From contig NZ_JAMXMY010000007.1 of the NCBI RefSeq assembly GCF_024055795.1, forward strand, positions 124,001 to 188,000: a stretch of 64,000 bases of DNA, given 5' to 3'. Shown here in pieces: positions 53,432-62,100 of the stretch (the stretch's first letter is position 1; each line of letters opens with the position of its first letter). The position numbers were made by a program, and so were the translations under genes. Source of the DNA: Actinoallomurus purpureus. Its GTDB lineage: Bacteria; Actinomycetota; Actinomycetes; Streptosporangiales; Streptosporangiaceae. The notes beneath the pieces are model-generated. The model was not told the origin of the DNA, did not search any database, and was given only the letters and a program-made list of their open reading frames with translations.

Positions 53432-55015
53432 TCAGCGGGCGAACTCCGTAGCCCTCGACTCGCGGACCACGGTGATCCGGATCTGACCGGGGTAGGTCAG
53501 CTCCTCTTCCACCTGCTTGGCGATGTCGTGCGCGATGACCTGCGCCTGCAGGTCGTCCACCGAGTCGGGCCGCACCATGACCCGGATCTCCCGCCCGGCC
53601 TGCATGGCGAAGACCTTCTCCACGCCCTCCCGCTTCGTCGCGATCTCCTCGAGCCGTTCCAGCCGCTTGACGTACGCCTCCAGGGACTCTCGCCGCGCGC
53701 CCGGGCGGCCCCCGCTGATGGCGTCCGCCGCCTGGGTCAGCACCGCCTCGACCGTGCGCACCTCCACCTCGTTGTGGTGCGCCTCGATGGCGTGGACGAC
53801 GTCCTCGTCCTCGCCGTACCGCCGGGCGATCTCCGCACCGATGAGCGCGTGGCTGCCCTCCACCTCATGCGTCAGCGCCTTGCCGATGTCGTGCAGCAGC
53901 GTGCACCGCTTCAGCAGCGGCACCGGGAGCTTCAGCTCGGCCGCCATGATGCCGGCCAGGTGCGCCGACTCGATCAGGTGCGCCAGGACGTTCTGCCCGT
54001 ACGACGTCCGGTACCGAAGGCGCCCGAGCAGCGTGATCAGCTCCGGGTGCATTTCGGCCAGCCCCAGCTCCACCAGGGCGTCCTCGCCGGCGCGCACGCA
54101 CAGCTGATCGACCTCGGCCTTGCTGTGCTCGTAGATCTCCTCGATCCGCTGCGGGTGGATCCGGCCGTCGAGGACGAGCTTCTCCAGGGTGAGCCGGCCG
54201 ACCTCCCGGCGTACGGGATCGAAACAGCTGAGCAGTACGGCCTCGGGAGTGTCGTCGATGATGAGGTTCACGCCGGTCGTCGTCTCGAAGGAACGGATGT
54301 TGCGGCCCTCACGGCCGATGATCCGGCCCTTCATCTCGTCGCTGGGCAGGTGCAGTACCGACACCACCGACTCGGCGGTCTGCTCGCTCGCCACCCGCTG
54401 GATCGCCAGCGTCACGATCTTGCGGGCGCGCTTCTCGCCCTCTTCCCGCGCCTCGTTCTCGATCTCCCGCGTGACGAGCACGGCCTCGCGCTTGGCCTGG
54501 TTCTCGATCAGGGAGACGAGTTCGGTCCTGGCCTGTTCGGCGGTGAGCCCCGCGGCCTGCTCCAGCACGCTCTTGCGCTCATCGTCGAGGCGGTCGAGTG
54601 CGGCACGCCGCTCCTTGAGCGCCTGCTTCGCGTCGGCCATCTCACGGGCCCGCTCCTCCAGGCGGCGAACCTCGTCGTCCAGCCGGTGCTCACGTTCGGC
54701 GAGCCGGGCCTCGCGGCGCTCCAGGTCCTCCCGGATCGCCCGCAGGTCCTCCTTCAGCGACTTGATCTCGTCCTCGACCTCGGAGCGGGCCGTCGCGGAA
54801 ACCTCGCGGGCCCTGACCTCCGCGTCGCCGAGGATCTCCTGGGCGTCGGCCCGGGCCTTGGCCACGATCTCGTCCGCGCCGCGCTGCGTCTCCGCCTGCT
54901 CCTCGTTGGACGCGACCGTGCGCGCGGCCGCGTCGAAACGGCGGAGCACGACGACGACGAGGACGACGAGCGCCAGGATGACGACCAGTGCCGCACCCAT
55001 CACGACGTAAATCAC
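53432..55015 (-). CDS. rny: Ribonuclease Y
   Basis: This 527-residue membrane-anchored endoribonuclease initiates mRNA decay. It has an N-terminal helix (about 4-24), a long coiled coil (about 30-195), a KH domain (MKGRIIGREGRNIRSFETTT) and an HD domain (CTLLHDIGKALTHEVEGSHA and ADAISGGRPGARRESLEAYV). It starts at GTG 55015 after AGGAAAGGGG. Its place next to recX-recA is conserved in actinobacteria. Confidence 0.95.
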   Translation of the reverse strand: MIYVVMGAALVVILALVVLVVVVLRRFDAAARTVASNEEQAETQRGADEIVAKARADAQEILGDAEVRAREVSATARSEVEDEIKSLKEDLRAIREDLERREARLAEREHRLDDEVRRLEERAREMADAKQALKERRAALDRLDDERKSVLEQAAGLTAEQARTELVSLIENQAKREAVLVTREIENEAREEGEKRARKIVTLAIQRVASEQTAESVVSVLHLPSDEMKGRIIGREGRNIRSFETTTGVNLIIDDTPEAVLLSCFDPVRREVGRLTLEKLVLDGRIHPQRIEEIYEHSKAEVDQLCVRAGEDALVELGLAEMHPELITLLGRLRYRTSYGQNVLAHLIESAHLAGIMAAELKLPVPLLKRCTLLHDIGKALTHEVEGSHALIGAEIARRYGEDEDVVHAIEAHHNEVEVRTVEAVLTQAADAISGGRPGARRESLEAYVKRLERLEEIATKREGVEKVFAMQAGREIRVMVRPDSVDDLQAQVIAHDIAKQVEEELTYPGQIRITVVRESRATEFAR

Positions 55016-55463
55016 GGCGCTGACCCCTTTCCTCGACGCTGCGCCACCAAGAGCACCTGATGCCGGGCGATGCGAGGGGTTACGGACGCGCCGTGCGGGA
55101 GACCGGGACGGCCGCCACCTGCACCCCCGGCGAGCGCCGGACGCGCACGGTCAGAGGGGCTCCGGAGCGTTCCGGAACCCTGCTATGTGAACCACCGGCC
55201 TCGGGAGCCGGACACAACACCTTCCACCTGGTCGAACGCGGTCAGTCCTATGGCAATCCGCACTGCGCGGAGTAACACCTCACTGCGGTAACCGTAAGCG
55301 GCCAAGAGGTAATGGGCAAGGAAAGACCCCTCGTTCCGGACGATTCGCTCGATGTTTCTTGTAACGGTCCATGTCAGGGCTGGAGACCGGGATGAACGGG
55401 AACGCTGCCGCCGATCCGCCCCGAAGACGCACGCCCGGTGAAGCGGAACAGTCATCACCCGTG
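55016..55463. other. Region upstream of rny with no secure gene
   Basis: About 450 bases between rny and the AraC remnant hold no convincing gene. A minus-strand open frame (55183-55467) has irregular codon use, including TTA and ATA, and I do not call it. The rny promoter must be here. A short AT-richer patch lies at 55270-55370. Confidence 0.4.
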
Positions 55464-55661
55464 TCACCGAGCCGACGGGCCCTCATCGCCGGAACGGGCG
55501 GGGCGGCGTCGTTCGGCCAGCAGCGCCGAGGGCGTCAGCCCGGACAGGGCACGCGCCTCCCGGCCCAGGTGCGCTTGGTCCGCGTACCCGGCGGAGGCCG
55601 CCAGATCGGCCAGCGAGCGAGCGACGTAAGGCGGCGGCCTGCCCCCGCAGACCCCGGCCAT
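55464..55661 (-). pseudogene. 3' remnant of an AraC-family regulator
   Basis: Only the last helix-turn-helix is left: RSLADLAASAGYADQAHLGR followed by EARALSGLTPSALLAERR, which is a clear AraC C-terminal motif. The full family needs about 90 more residues for the first helix-turn-helix and usually an N-terminal domain. The 60 bases up to recX do not supply them in frame. It is therefore a decayed gene, probably left from a rearrangement between recX and rny. Confidence 0.75.
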
Positions 55662-55720
55662 CGGAACAGGGGCGCACCGGTCAGTTCGCGGACTCTGCCC
55701 GGCCGGCCTTGCGCCGCGGA

Positions 55721-56545
55721 TCAGTCGTCGAAGGACAGGTCCGGGATCTCCTCGGCGCCCTCGGCCTCCAGCGCCTCACGCACCACCCGGTACGCGAGGC
55801 CGCCGGAGTAGCCCTTGCGGGCGAGCATGCCCATCAGCCGCCGGGTGCGCTTGACCGGGTCCAGGCCCCGGGTGGCGGGCAGCCTGCGGGCGACCAGCTC
55901 ACGGGCCGCCGCCTCCTCCTGCTCCGGGCCCACCTCCTCAACGGCCTCGCTGACCATCTCGTCGGCGACGCCGCGCCGCCGCAGCTCGGCGGCGAGCGCC
56001 CGGCGGCCGAGCCCTCGGCCGGCATGACGCGACTCCACCCAGGCCCGCGCGAACGCCGCGTCGTCGATCAGCCCGACCTCGGAGTAGCGGCCCAGCACCC
56101 GCTCGGCGACGTCGTCCGGCACGCCCTTGCGGCGCAACGCGTCGGCGAGCTGCGCGCGGGTCTTCGGAGAGAACGACAGCTGCCGCAGGCAGATCTCGCG
56201 CGCCACCGCCTCGGGATCGGCGGGCGGCCCCTGCGCCGCCGCACTTCCCGGCGTCGGCCCGTCGGGAAGACGGCCCCCGCCGCGCCTCCGCCCGCGCCGC
56301 GCCGACCGCCCACCCGCCGACGCCTCCACACCACCCGTCGGCGTGCCCGTATCGCCCGCCGGCATCTCCGTACCGCCCGTCGGCGCGCCCGCTCCGCCCG
56401 TCGAGGCATCCGCTCCGCCGGCTGAGCCGACCGCGCCGTCCGCCTCTCTGGGCTCCTGAGCGGAGACGGCGTCGCCAGGGAAGATCTCCGCACCGGGCCC
56501 GGCCCGGCGCGGAGCGGGGCGCCGCCACCCCTCAGGAGCGCTCAT
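55721..56545 (-). CDS. recX: Regulatory protein RecX
   Basis: This 274-residue protein inhibits and modulates RecA filaments. The RecX three-helix repeats are in the C-terminal 160 residues (AREICLRQLSFSPKTRAQLA, YSEVGLIDDAAFARAWVESR, ARKGYSGGLAYRVVREAL). The N-terminal 110 residues are Gly/Thr/Ala-rich with loose repeats such as APTGGTEMPAGDTGTPTGG, probably disordered. It follows recA by 42 bases on the same strand, the usual order. Confidence 0.93.
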   Translation of the reverse strand: MSAPEGWRRPAPRRAGPGAEIFPGDAVSAQEPREADGAVGSAGGADASTGGAGAPTGGTEMPAGDTGTPTGGVEASAGGRSARRGRRRGGGRLPDGPTPGSAAAQGPPADPEAVAREICLRQLSFSPKTRAQLADALRRKGVPDDVAERVLGRYSEVGLIDDAAFARAWVESRHAGRGLGRRALAAELRRRGVADEMVSEAVEEVGPEQEEAAARELVARRLPATRGLDPVKRTRRLMGMLARKGYSGGLAYRVVREALEAEGAEEIPDLSFDD

Positions 56546-56587
56546 TGGTCAGCCCCTCGAACGGCCCTGCCGAAGGGCGACCCGGGA

Positions 56588-57712
56588 TCACTCGTCTCCC
56601 GGCTTCGGGGTCTTCGCGGCCCGCTTGGCCGGTGCGGCCTTGCCGACCGCGGCGGCAGGGGCAGCGGCCGCCGGAGCCGCCGCGGGAGCGCCCGCCGGCT
56701 CGGCCTCGGCGTCGAGCCGCGGACCCACCCCGAGCTTCTCCTTGATCTTCTTCTCGATCTCGTCGGCCATGTCGGGGTTCTCCTTGAGGAACCGCCGGGC
56801 GTTCTCCTTGCCCTGGCCGAGCTGGTCGTTCTCGTAGGTGTACCAGGCACCGGACTTGCGCACGAAGCCGTGCTCGACGCCCATGTCGATGAGACCGCCC
56901 TCGCGGCTGATGCCGATGCCGTAGAGGATGTCGAAGTCGGCCACCTTGAAGGGCGGGGCCATCTTGTTCTTGACGACCTTGACGCGCGTGCGGTTTCCGA
57001 CCGCCTCCGTGCCGTCCTTCATCGTCTCGATCCGCCGCACGTCCAGTCGCACCGACGCATAGAACTTCAGCGCCTTACCACCGGTGGTCGTTTCGGGCGA
57101 ACCGAACATAACGCCCACCTTTTCCCGCAGCTGGTTGATGAAGATGGCTGTGGTCTTGGTCTGGTTGATGGCGCCGGTGAGCTTGCGGAGGGCCTGGGAC
57201 ATGAGGCGGGCCTGGAGGCCGACGTGACTGTCGCCCATCTCGCCCTCGATCTCCGCGCGGGGCACGAGGGCCGCGACGGAGTCGATGACGACGATGTCGA
57301 TGGCGCCGGAGCGGATCAGCATGTCGGTGATCTCGAGGGCCTGCTCGCCCGTGTCGGGCTGGGAGACCAGGAGGGCGTCGATGTCGACGCCGATCTTCTT
57401 GGCGTATTCGGGGTCGAGCGCGTGCTCGGCGTCCACGAAGGCCGCGATGCCGCCCGCCTTCTGCGCGCTCGCCACGGCGTGGAGCGCGATGGACGTCTTC
57501 CCGGAGGCCTCCGGCCCGTAGATCTCGACCACGCGACCGCGCGGGAGACCGCCGATGCCCAGGGCGACGTCGAGGGCGATCGAGCCGGTCGGGATCACCT
57601 CGACCGGGGGGCGCCCCTCCTGGCCCAGCCGCATGACGGAACCCTTGCCGAACTGCCGCTCGATCTGCGCGAGCGCCGCCTCGAGTGCCTTCTCGCGATC
57701 GTTTGCTGCCAT
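56588..57712 (-). CDS. recA: Recombinase RecA
   Basis: This 374-residue protein carries out strand exchange and triggers LexA cleavage. It shows Walker A ([15 protein letters not shown]), [40 protein letters not shown] and the DNA-binding loop region ([19 protein letters not shown]). The last 40 residues are an Ala/Pro/Lys-rich tail longer than in E. coli. ATG 57712 gives the standard N-terminus ([20 protein letters not shown]). It has a LexA box about 125 bases upstream. Confidence 0.97.
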   Translation of the reverse strand: MAANDREKALEAALAQIERQFGKGSVMRLGQEGRPPVEVIPTGSIALDVALGIGGLPRGRVVEIYGPEASGKTSIALHAVASAQKAGGIAAFVDAEHALDPEYAKKIGVDIDALLVSQPDTGEQALEITDMLIRSGAIDIVVIDSVAALVPRAEIEGEMGDSHVGLQARLMSQALRKLTGAINQTKTTAIFINQLREKVGVMFGSPETTTGGKALKFYASVRLDVRRIETMKDGTEAVGNRTRVKVVKNKMAPPFKVADFDILYGIGISREGGLIDMGVEHGFVRKSGAWYTYENDQLGQGKENARRFLKENPDMADEIEKKIKEKLGVGPRLDAEAEPAGAPAAAPAAAAPAAAVGKAAPAKRAAKTPKPGDE

Positions 57713-57756
57713 GTGAGGTGTCCCTGTCGGGTCGATGCCTGCTGTTGTCGGGAGCG

Positions 57757-57779
57757 ACGTTACGGGGACCCGCCGACAA
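57757..57779 (-). promoter_or_regulatory. RecA-NDp-like promoter motif
   Basis: TTGTCGGCGG (57779 to 57770) is followed, after seven bases, by TAACGT (57762 to 57757), 45 bases before the recA start. It resembles the LexA-independent RecA-NDp/PafBC promoter of mycobacteria (TTGTCrGTGG-N8-TAGggT) with a GCGG for GTGG change and one base less spacing. Confidence 0.45.
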
Positions 57780-57802
57780 TTTTCGAGAGTCCGGCCCACC
57801 AC

Positions 57803-57811
57803 TGTGGACAA
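57803..57811 (-). promoter_or_regulatory. DnaA-box-like 9-mer (TTGTCCACA)
   Basis: A perfect copy of the box preferred by Streptomyces and Mycobacterium DnaA lies in the recA upstream region. Chance occurrence cannot be excluded. Confidence 0.35.
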
Positions 57812-57835
57812 CGCCGTCGCTTCCATCACTCTAGC

Positions 57836-57849
57836 CGAACATGTGTTCG
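57836..57849. promoter_or_regulatory. LexA (SOS) box between recA and the ATP-grasp gene
   Basis: CGAAC-ATGT-GTTCG fits the gram-positive/actinobacterial SOS box (CGAAC-N4-GTTCG) exactly. It lies 124 bases from recA and 70 bases from the divergent ATP-grasp start, so it may control both. Confidence 0.88.
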
Positions 57850-57918
57850 ATCATGAACGGACGCGCCGATTCCCCGGGGAAAGACACGGCGTCTTGCCCT
57901 ACGCTGAGGGTCAGGATC

Positions 57919-58779
57919 ATGCCGGTGACCATCCTCATGTGCGCCGACCCGCTGAACCCCCGGCGGGTCGATGAGCACTTCGCCCGGGAGGCCGAGGCCG
58001 TACGCGCGCTCGGCGGGTCCGTCGCGCTCATCGACCATGGCGCGCTGCAGCGGGGTGACGCGGCCGAGGCCGTACGACGGGTCCCCGACGGGCTGGGGAC
58101 GACGTGGTATCGCGGCTGGATGACCACACCGGCGCAGTACGCCGCGCTCGCCGCCGCCCTGGCCGCCCGGAACACCGTCTTGGCGGTCCCGCCGGACGGC
58201 TACGAGAAGGCGCACGAGCTGCCCGGCTGGTACGACACGTTCGCGGGCGTCACCCCGGCGAGCGTGTGGCTGCCGCTGTCCCCGGGAGCGACGCCGGCGG
58301 CGGACAAGCTGGCCGAGCTCGTACGCCCGCTGCGGTCCGGCCCGGCGGTCGTGAAGGACTACGTGAAGTCGCGCAAGCACGAGTGGGACGAGGCCTGCTT
58401 CATCCCCGACCTCGCCGACGTCGAGCGGCTGCACGCCGTGGTCGAGCGTTTCGTCGAGCGCCAGGGCGAGTTCCTGGCCGGGGGCATCGTCATCCGCGAG
58501 TACGAGCGGTTCGAGGGCGGCGAGGCGCGCGTGTGGTGGGTCGACGGTGAGCCGGTGCTGATGGGGCCGCACCCGGACACGCCGGACCGTCATCCCCGCC
58601 CGCAGGCGGAGCCGATCGCCCCGTGCGTGCGGGCGCTGGGGTGCCGGTTCATCACGACGGACCTGGCCCGGCGGGCGGACGGGGTGTGGCGGGTCGTGGA
58701 GGTCGGCGACGGGCAGGTCAGCGATCTGCCGTCGGTGGCCGAGCCGGCGGATCTGTACCTGAGCTTCCCGATCAGGTAA
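57919..58779 (+). CDS. ATP-grasp domain protein divergent from recA
   Basis: This 286-residue protein shows an ATP-grasp-like (R2K-type) C-terminal half: GPAVVKDYVKSRKHEWDEAC near residues 144-163, GGIVIREYERFEGGEARVWW near 190-210, and a final VWRVVEVGDGQVSDL. The N-terminus (MCADPLNPRRVDEHFAREAE) precedes it. These enzymes ligate a carboxylate to an amine or thiol or modify peptides; the substrate is unknown. ATG 57919 has AGGGTCAGG upstream. It shares the SOS box with recA. Confidence 0.82.
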   Translation: MPVTILMCADPLNPRRVDEHFAREAEAVRALGGSVALIDHGALQRGDAAEAVRRVPDGLGTTWYRGWMTTPAQYAALAAALAARNTVLAVPPDGYEKAHELPGWYDTFAGVTPASVWLPLSPGATPAADKLAELVRPLRSGPAVVKDYVKSRKHEWDEACFIPDLADVERLHAVVERFVERQGEFLAGGIVIREYERFEGGEARVWWVDGEPVLMGPHPDTPDRHPRPQAEPIAPCVRALGCRFITTDLARRADGVWRVVEVGDGQVSDLPSVAEPADLYLSFPIR

Positions 58780-58903
58780 CGCCCCGCCGAGCATCCGGGC
58801 GGATCCCGGAGTTCGACGCGCTCGAAGAGCACGAGGCGGAGTCGTTCGACCGGCGGGTCGACCCGGAGCAGGAGCCGGAGCCGCTCGCGGCGGCACTGAG
58901 GGC

Positions 58904-59098
58904 TCAGCGGAGGCGTTGCTGGACGTCGAAGGTGGCGCACACGGCCCGCCAGACGTCCTTGGCGCCGACGCCGTCGGCGAGGGCCTGCTCGACCGTGCGA
59001 CCGTCGAGCTCGGCCATGACGTAGTCCTTGGCCACGCTGTCGGCGTAGCCCTCGCCGAACTGCTGGTTCATCCGATCCCAGAAAATCGTGAGTCGCAC
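58904..59098 (-). CDS. DUF3046 protein
   Basis: This 64-residue protein (VRLTIFWDRMNQQFGEGYAD, VMAELDGRTVEQALADGV) is the usual DUF3046 size. The family is restricted to actinobacteria and commonly sits near recA. GTG 59098 is used, with GGGGACA upstream. It is convergent with the ATP-grasp gene and head-to-head with lhr. No function known. Confidence 0.88.
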   Translation of the reverse strand: MRLTIFWDRMNQQFGEGYADSVAKDYVMAELDGRTVEQALADGVGAKDVWRAVCATFDVQQRLR

Positions 59099-59166
59099 TG
59101 TCCCCACGCTACTCGCCGTTGTCACCGGTGGGCGATTCCGTCGGTGGGGCGATGCACACTGGCAGG

Positions 59167-62100
59167 ATGACGCCGATCGACCGTTTCTCGGCCGCCACCC
59201 GTGCCTGGTTCGCCGGGGCGTTCGCCGCGCCGACGGCGGCCCAGGCGGCCGCCTGGGAGGCGATCTCCCGGGGTGACAACACGCTGGTGGTGGCGCCGAC
59301 GGGGTCGGGCAAGACCCTGGCGGCGTTCCTGTGGTCGCTCGACCGGCTGGCGTCGGCGCCGCCGGAGGAGGATCCGAAGCGGCGCTGCCGGGTGCTGTAC
59401 GTCTCGCCGCTCAAGGCCCTCGCGGTGGACATCGAGCGCAACCTCCGCGCGCCGCTGACCGGGCTGCGGCAGACGGCGCGGCGGCTGGGGCTGGCCGAGC
59501 CCGACATCAGCGTGGCCGTGCGGTCCGGGGACACCCCGGCCGACGAGCGCCGCCGGTTCGCGACCAGGCCGTCCGACATCCTGATCACGACACCGGAGTC
59601 GCTCTTCCTGATCCTGACCTCGCAGGCACGCGAGGCGCTGCGCGGCGTCGAGACGGTGATCGTCGACGAGGTGCACGCGGTGGCGGCGACCAAGCGCGGC
59701 GCCCATCTCGCGCTGTCCCTGGAGCGGCTGGACGCGTTGCTGGAGCGCCCCGCCCAGCGGATCGGGCTGTCGGCGACGGTGCGCCCGGTGTCGGAGGTCG
59801 CGGCGTTCCTGGGCGGGGCGCGGCCGGCGACGGCGGTGCAGCCGCCGCACGAGAAGGAGGTGGAGCTGCGGATCTCGGTGCCGGTGGAGGACATGGCCGA
59901 GCTCCCTCCGGACCCTCGCGCCGAGGACGACTCGCCGCTGCGGGGGCGCAACATCTGGCCGCACGTCGAGGACGCCGTGCTCGACCTGATCGAGAGTCAC
60001 CGGTCGACGATCGTGTTCGCCAACTCGCGGCGGCTGGCGGAGCGGCTGAGCGGGCGGCTGAACGAGCTGGCCTGGGAAAGAGCCAACGGCGAGGCCCTCC
60101 CACAGGACTTCTCCCCGGCCGAGGTGATGGCGCAGGCGGGGGCGGCGCGGGGCGCGCCGGCGGACGTCGTGCGCGCGCACCACGGCTCGGTGTCGAAGGA
60201 GGAGCGGGCCGGGATCGAGGAGTCACTGAAGGCGGGCCGGCTGCCCGCCGTGGTGGCGACGTCGAGCCTGGAGCTGGGCATCGATATGGGCGCGGTGGAC
60301 CTGGTCGTGCAGGTGGAGTCGCCGCCGTCGGTGGCGGCGGGGCTGCAGCGGATCGGCCGGGCGGGGCACCAGGTGGGGGCGGTCTCGAAGGGCGTGATCT
60401 TCCCGAAGTACCGGGGCGACCTCGTGCAGACGGCGGTCGTCGCCGAGCGGATGCGCGACGGGGAGATCGAGGAGCTGCGGTACCCCCGCAATCCCCTGGA
60501 CGTGCTGGCCCAGCAGATCGTGGCGATGACCGCGATGGACGAGTGGCCGGTGGACGAGCTGGAGACGCTCGTACGGCGGGCCGCGCCGTTCGCGACGCTG
60601 CCGAGATCGGTGCTGGAGGCGACGCTCGACATGCTCGCGGGCCGGTACCCCAGCGACGAGTTCGGGGAGCTGCGCCCGCGCCTGGTGTGGGACCGGGTGG
60701 CCGGCGTGCTGCGCGGGCGGCCCGGCGGGCAGCGGCTGGCGGTGACGAGCGGCGGCACGATCCCGGACCGCGGGCTGTTCGGCGTCTTCCTCGTCGGCGA
60801 GAAGTCCTCCCGGGTCGGTGAGCTCGACGAGGAGATGGTGTACGAGTCGCGGGTCGGCGACGTGTTCGTGCTGGGCGCGAGTTCGTGGCGGATCGAGGAC
60901 ATCACGCCGGACCGGGTGCTGGTCTCGCCGGCGCCGGGGCAGCCGGGCAAGCTGCCGTTCTGGCACGGTGACGCTCCGGGGCGGCCGGCGGAGCTGGGCC
61001 GGGCGCTGGGGGCGTTCGCCCGTGGGCTGTCCGCGCTGGAGCCGGACGACGCCCGCGCGCGGTTGCGGGCGAGCGGCCTGGACGACTGGGCGTCGGGGAA
61101 CCTCCTGGCGTACCTCGCCGAGCAGCGGGAGGCCACCGGATACGTCCCCGACGACCGCACGCTGGTGGTCGAGCGGTTCCGCGACGAGCTCGGCGACTGG
61201 CGCGTGGTGGTGCACTCGCCGTTCGGGGCGCGGGTGCACGCGCCGTGGGCGCTGGCGATGGCCGCGCGGCTGCGCGAGCGGTACGGCGTGGAGGCGCAGG
61301 CGGTGCACTCCGACGACGGCATCGTGCTGCGGGTGCCGGACACCGGTGCGTCGTTCGACGAGACCGGGGCGGCCCCGCCGGCGGGCGACCTGGCGGTGTT
61401 CGACCCGGAGGAGATCGAGCGGATCGTCACCGACGAGCTGGGCAACTCCGCGCTGTTCGCGTCGCGGTTCCGCGAGTGCGCGGCGCGGGCGCTGCTGCTG
61501 CCGCGCCGCAATCCGGGGCGGCGCATGCCACTGTGGCAGCAGCGGCAGCGCGCCGCGCAGCTGCTGTCCGTGGCAAGCCGGTTTCCCTCGTTCCCGATCG
61601 TGCTGGAGACCGTCCGGGAGTGCCTGCAGGACGTCTTCGACGTGCCTGGCCTCATCGCGCTGATGCGGGAGCTGGCGAGCCGGAAGGCGCGGCTGGTCGA
61701 GGTGGAGACGCCGGTGCCGTCGCCGTTCGCGCGGTCGCTGCTGTTCGGGTACGTCGGCGCGTTCATGTACGAGGGGGACGCGCCGCTGGCCGAGCGGCGG
61801 GCGCAGGCTTTGGCGCTGGACTCGACGCTGCTGGCCGAGCTGCTGGGCCAGGCGGACCTGCGGGAGCTGCTCGACCCCGAGGTGATCGCGGAGGCCGGCC
61901 GGGAGCTGCGGCGGCTGACGGCCGACCGGCGCGCCCGTGACCGGGAGGGCGCCGCCGACCTGCTGCGGGAGCTCGGCCCGCTGGGCACGGACGAGCTCGT
62001 CGAGCGCGGCGTCGACCCGCGGTGGCTCGTGGAGCTGGAGGACTCCCGCCGGGTGATCCGCGTGCGGATCGCCGGGACGGAGCGCTGGGCCGCGATCGAG

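Noticed and set aside
55183-55467. 94-codon minus-strand frame upstream of rny
   Set aside because: It uses TTA, ATA and other codons rare in this genome, has no ribosome-binding site and no recognisable motif.
55371-55811. 146-codon plus-strand frame over the recX end
   Set aside because: It runs antisense to the AraC remnant and recX, and is rich in Arg and Pro as expected for a shadow frame.
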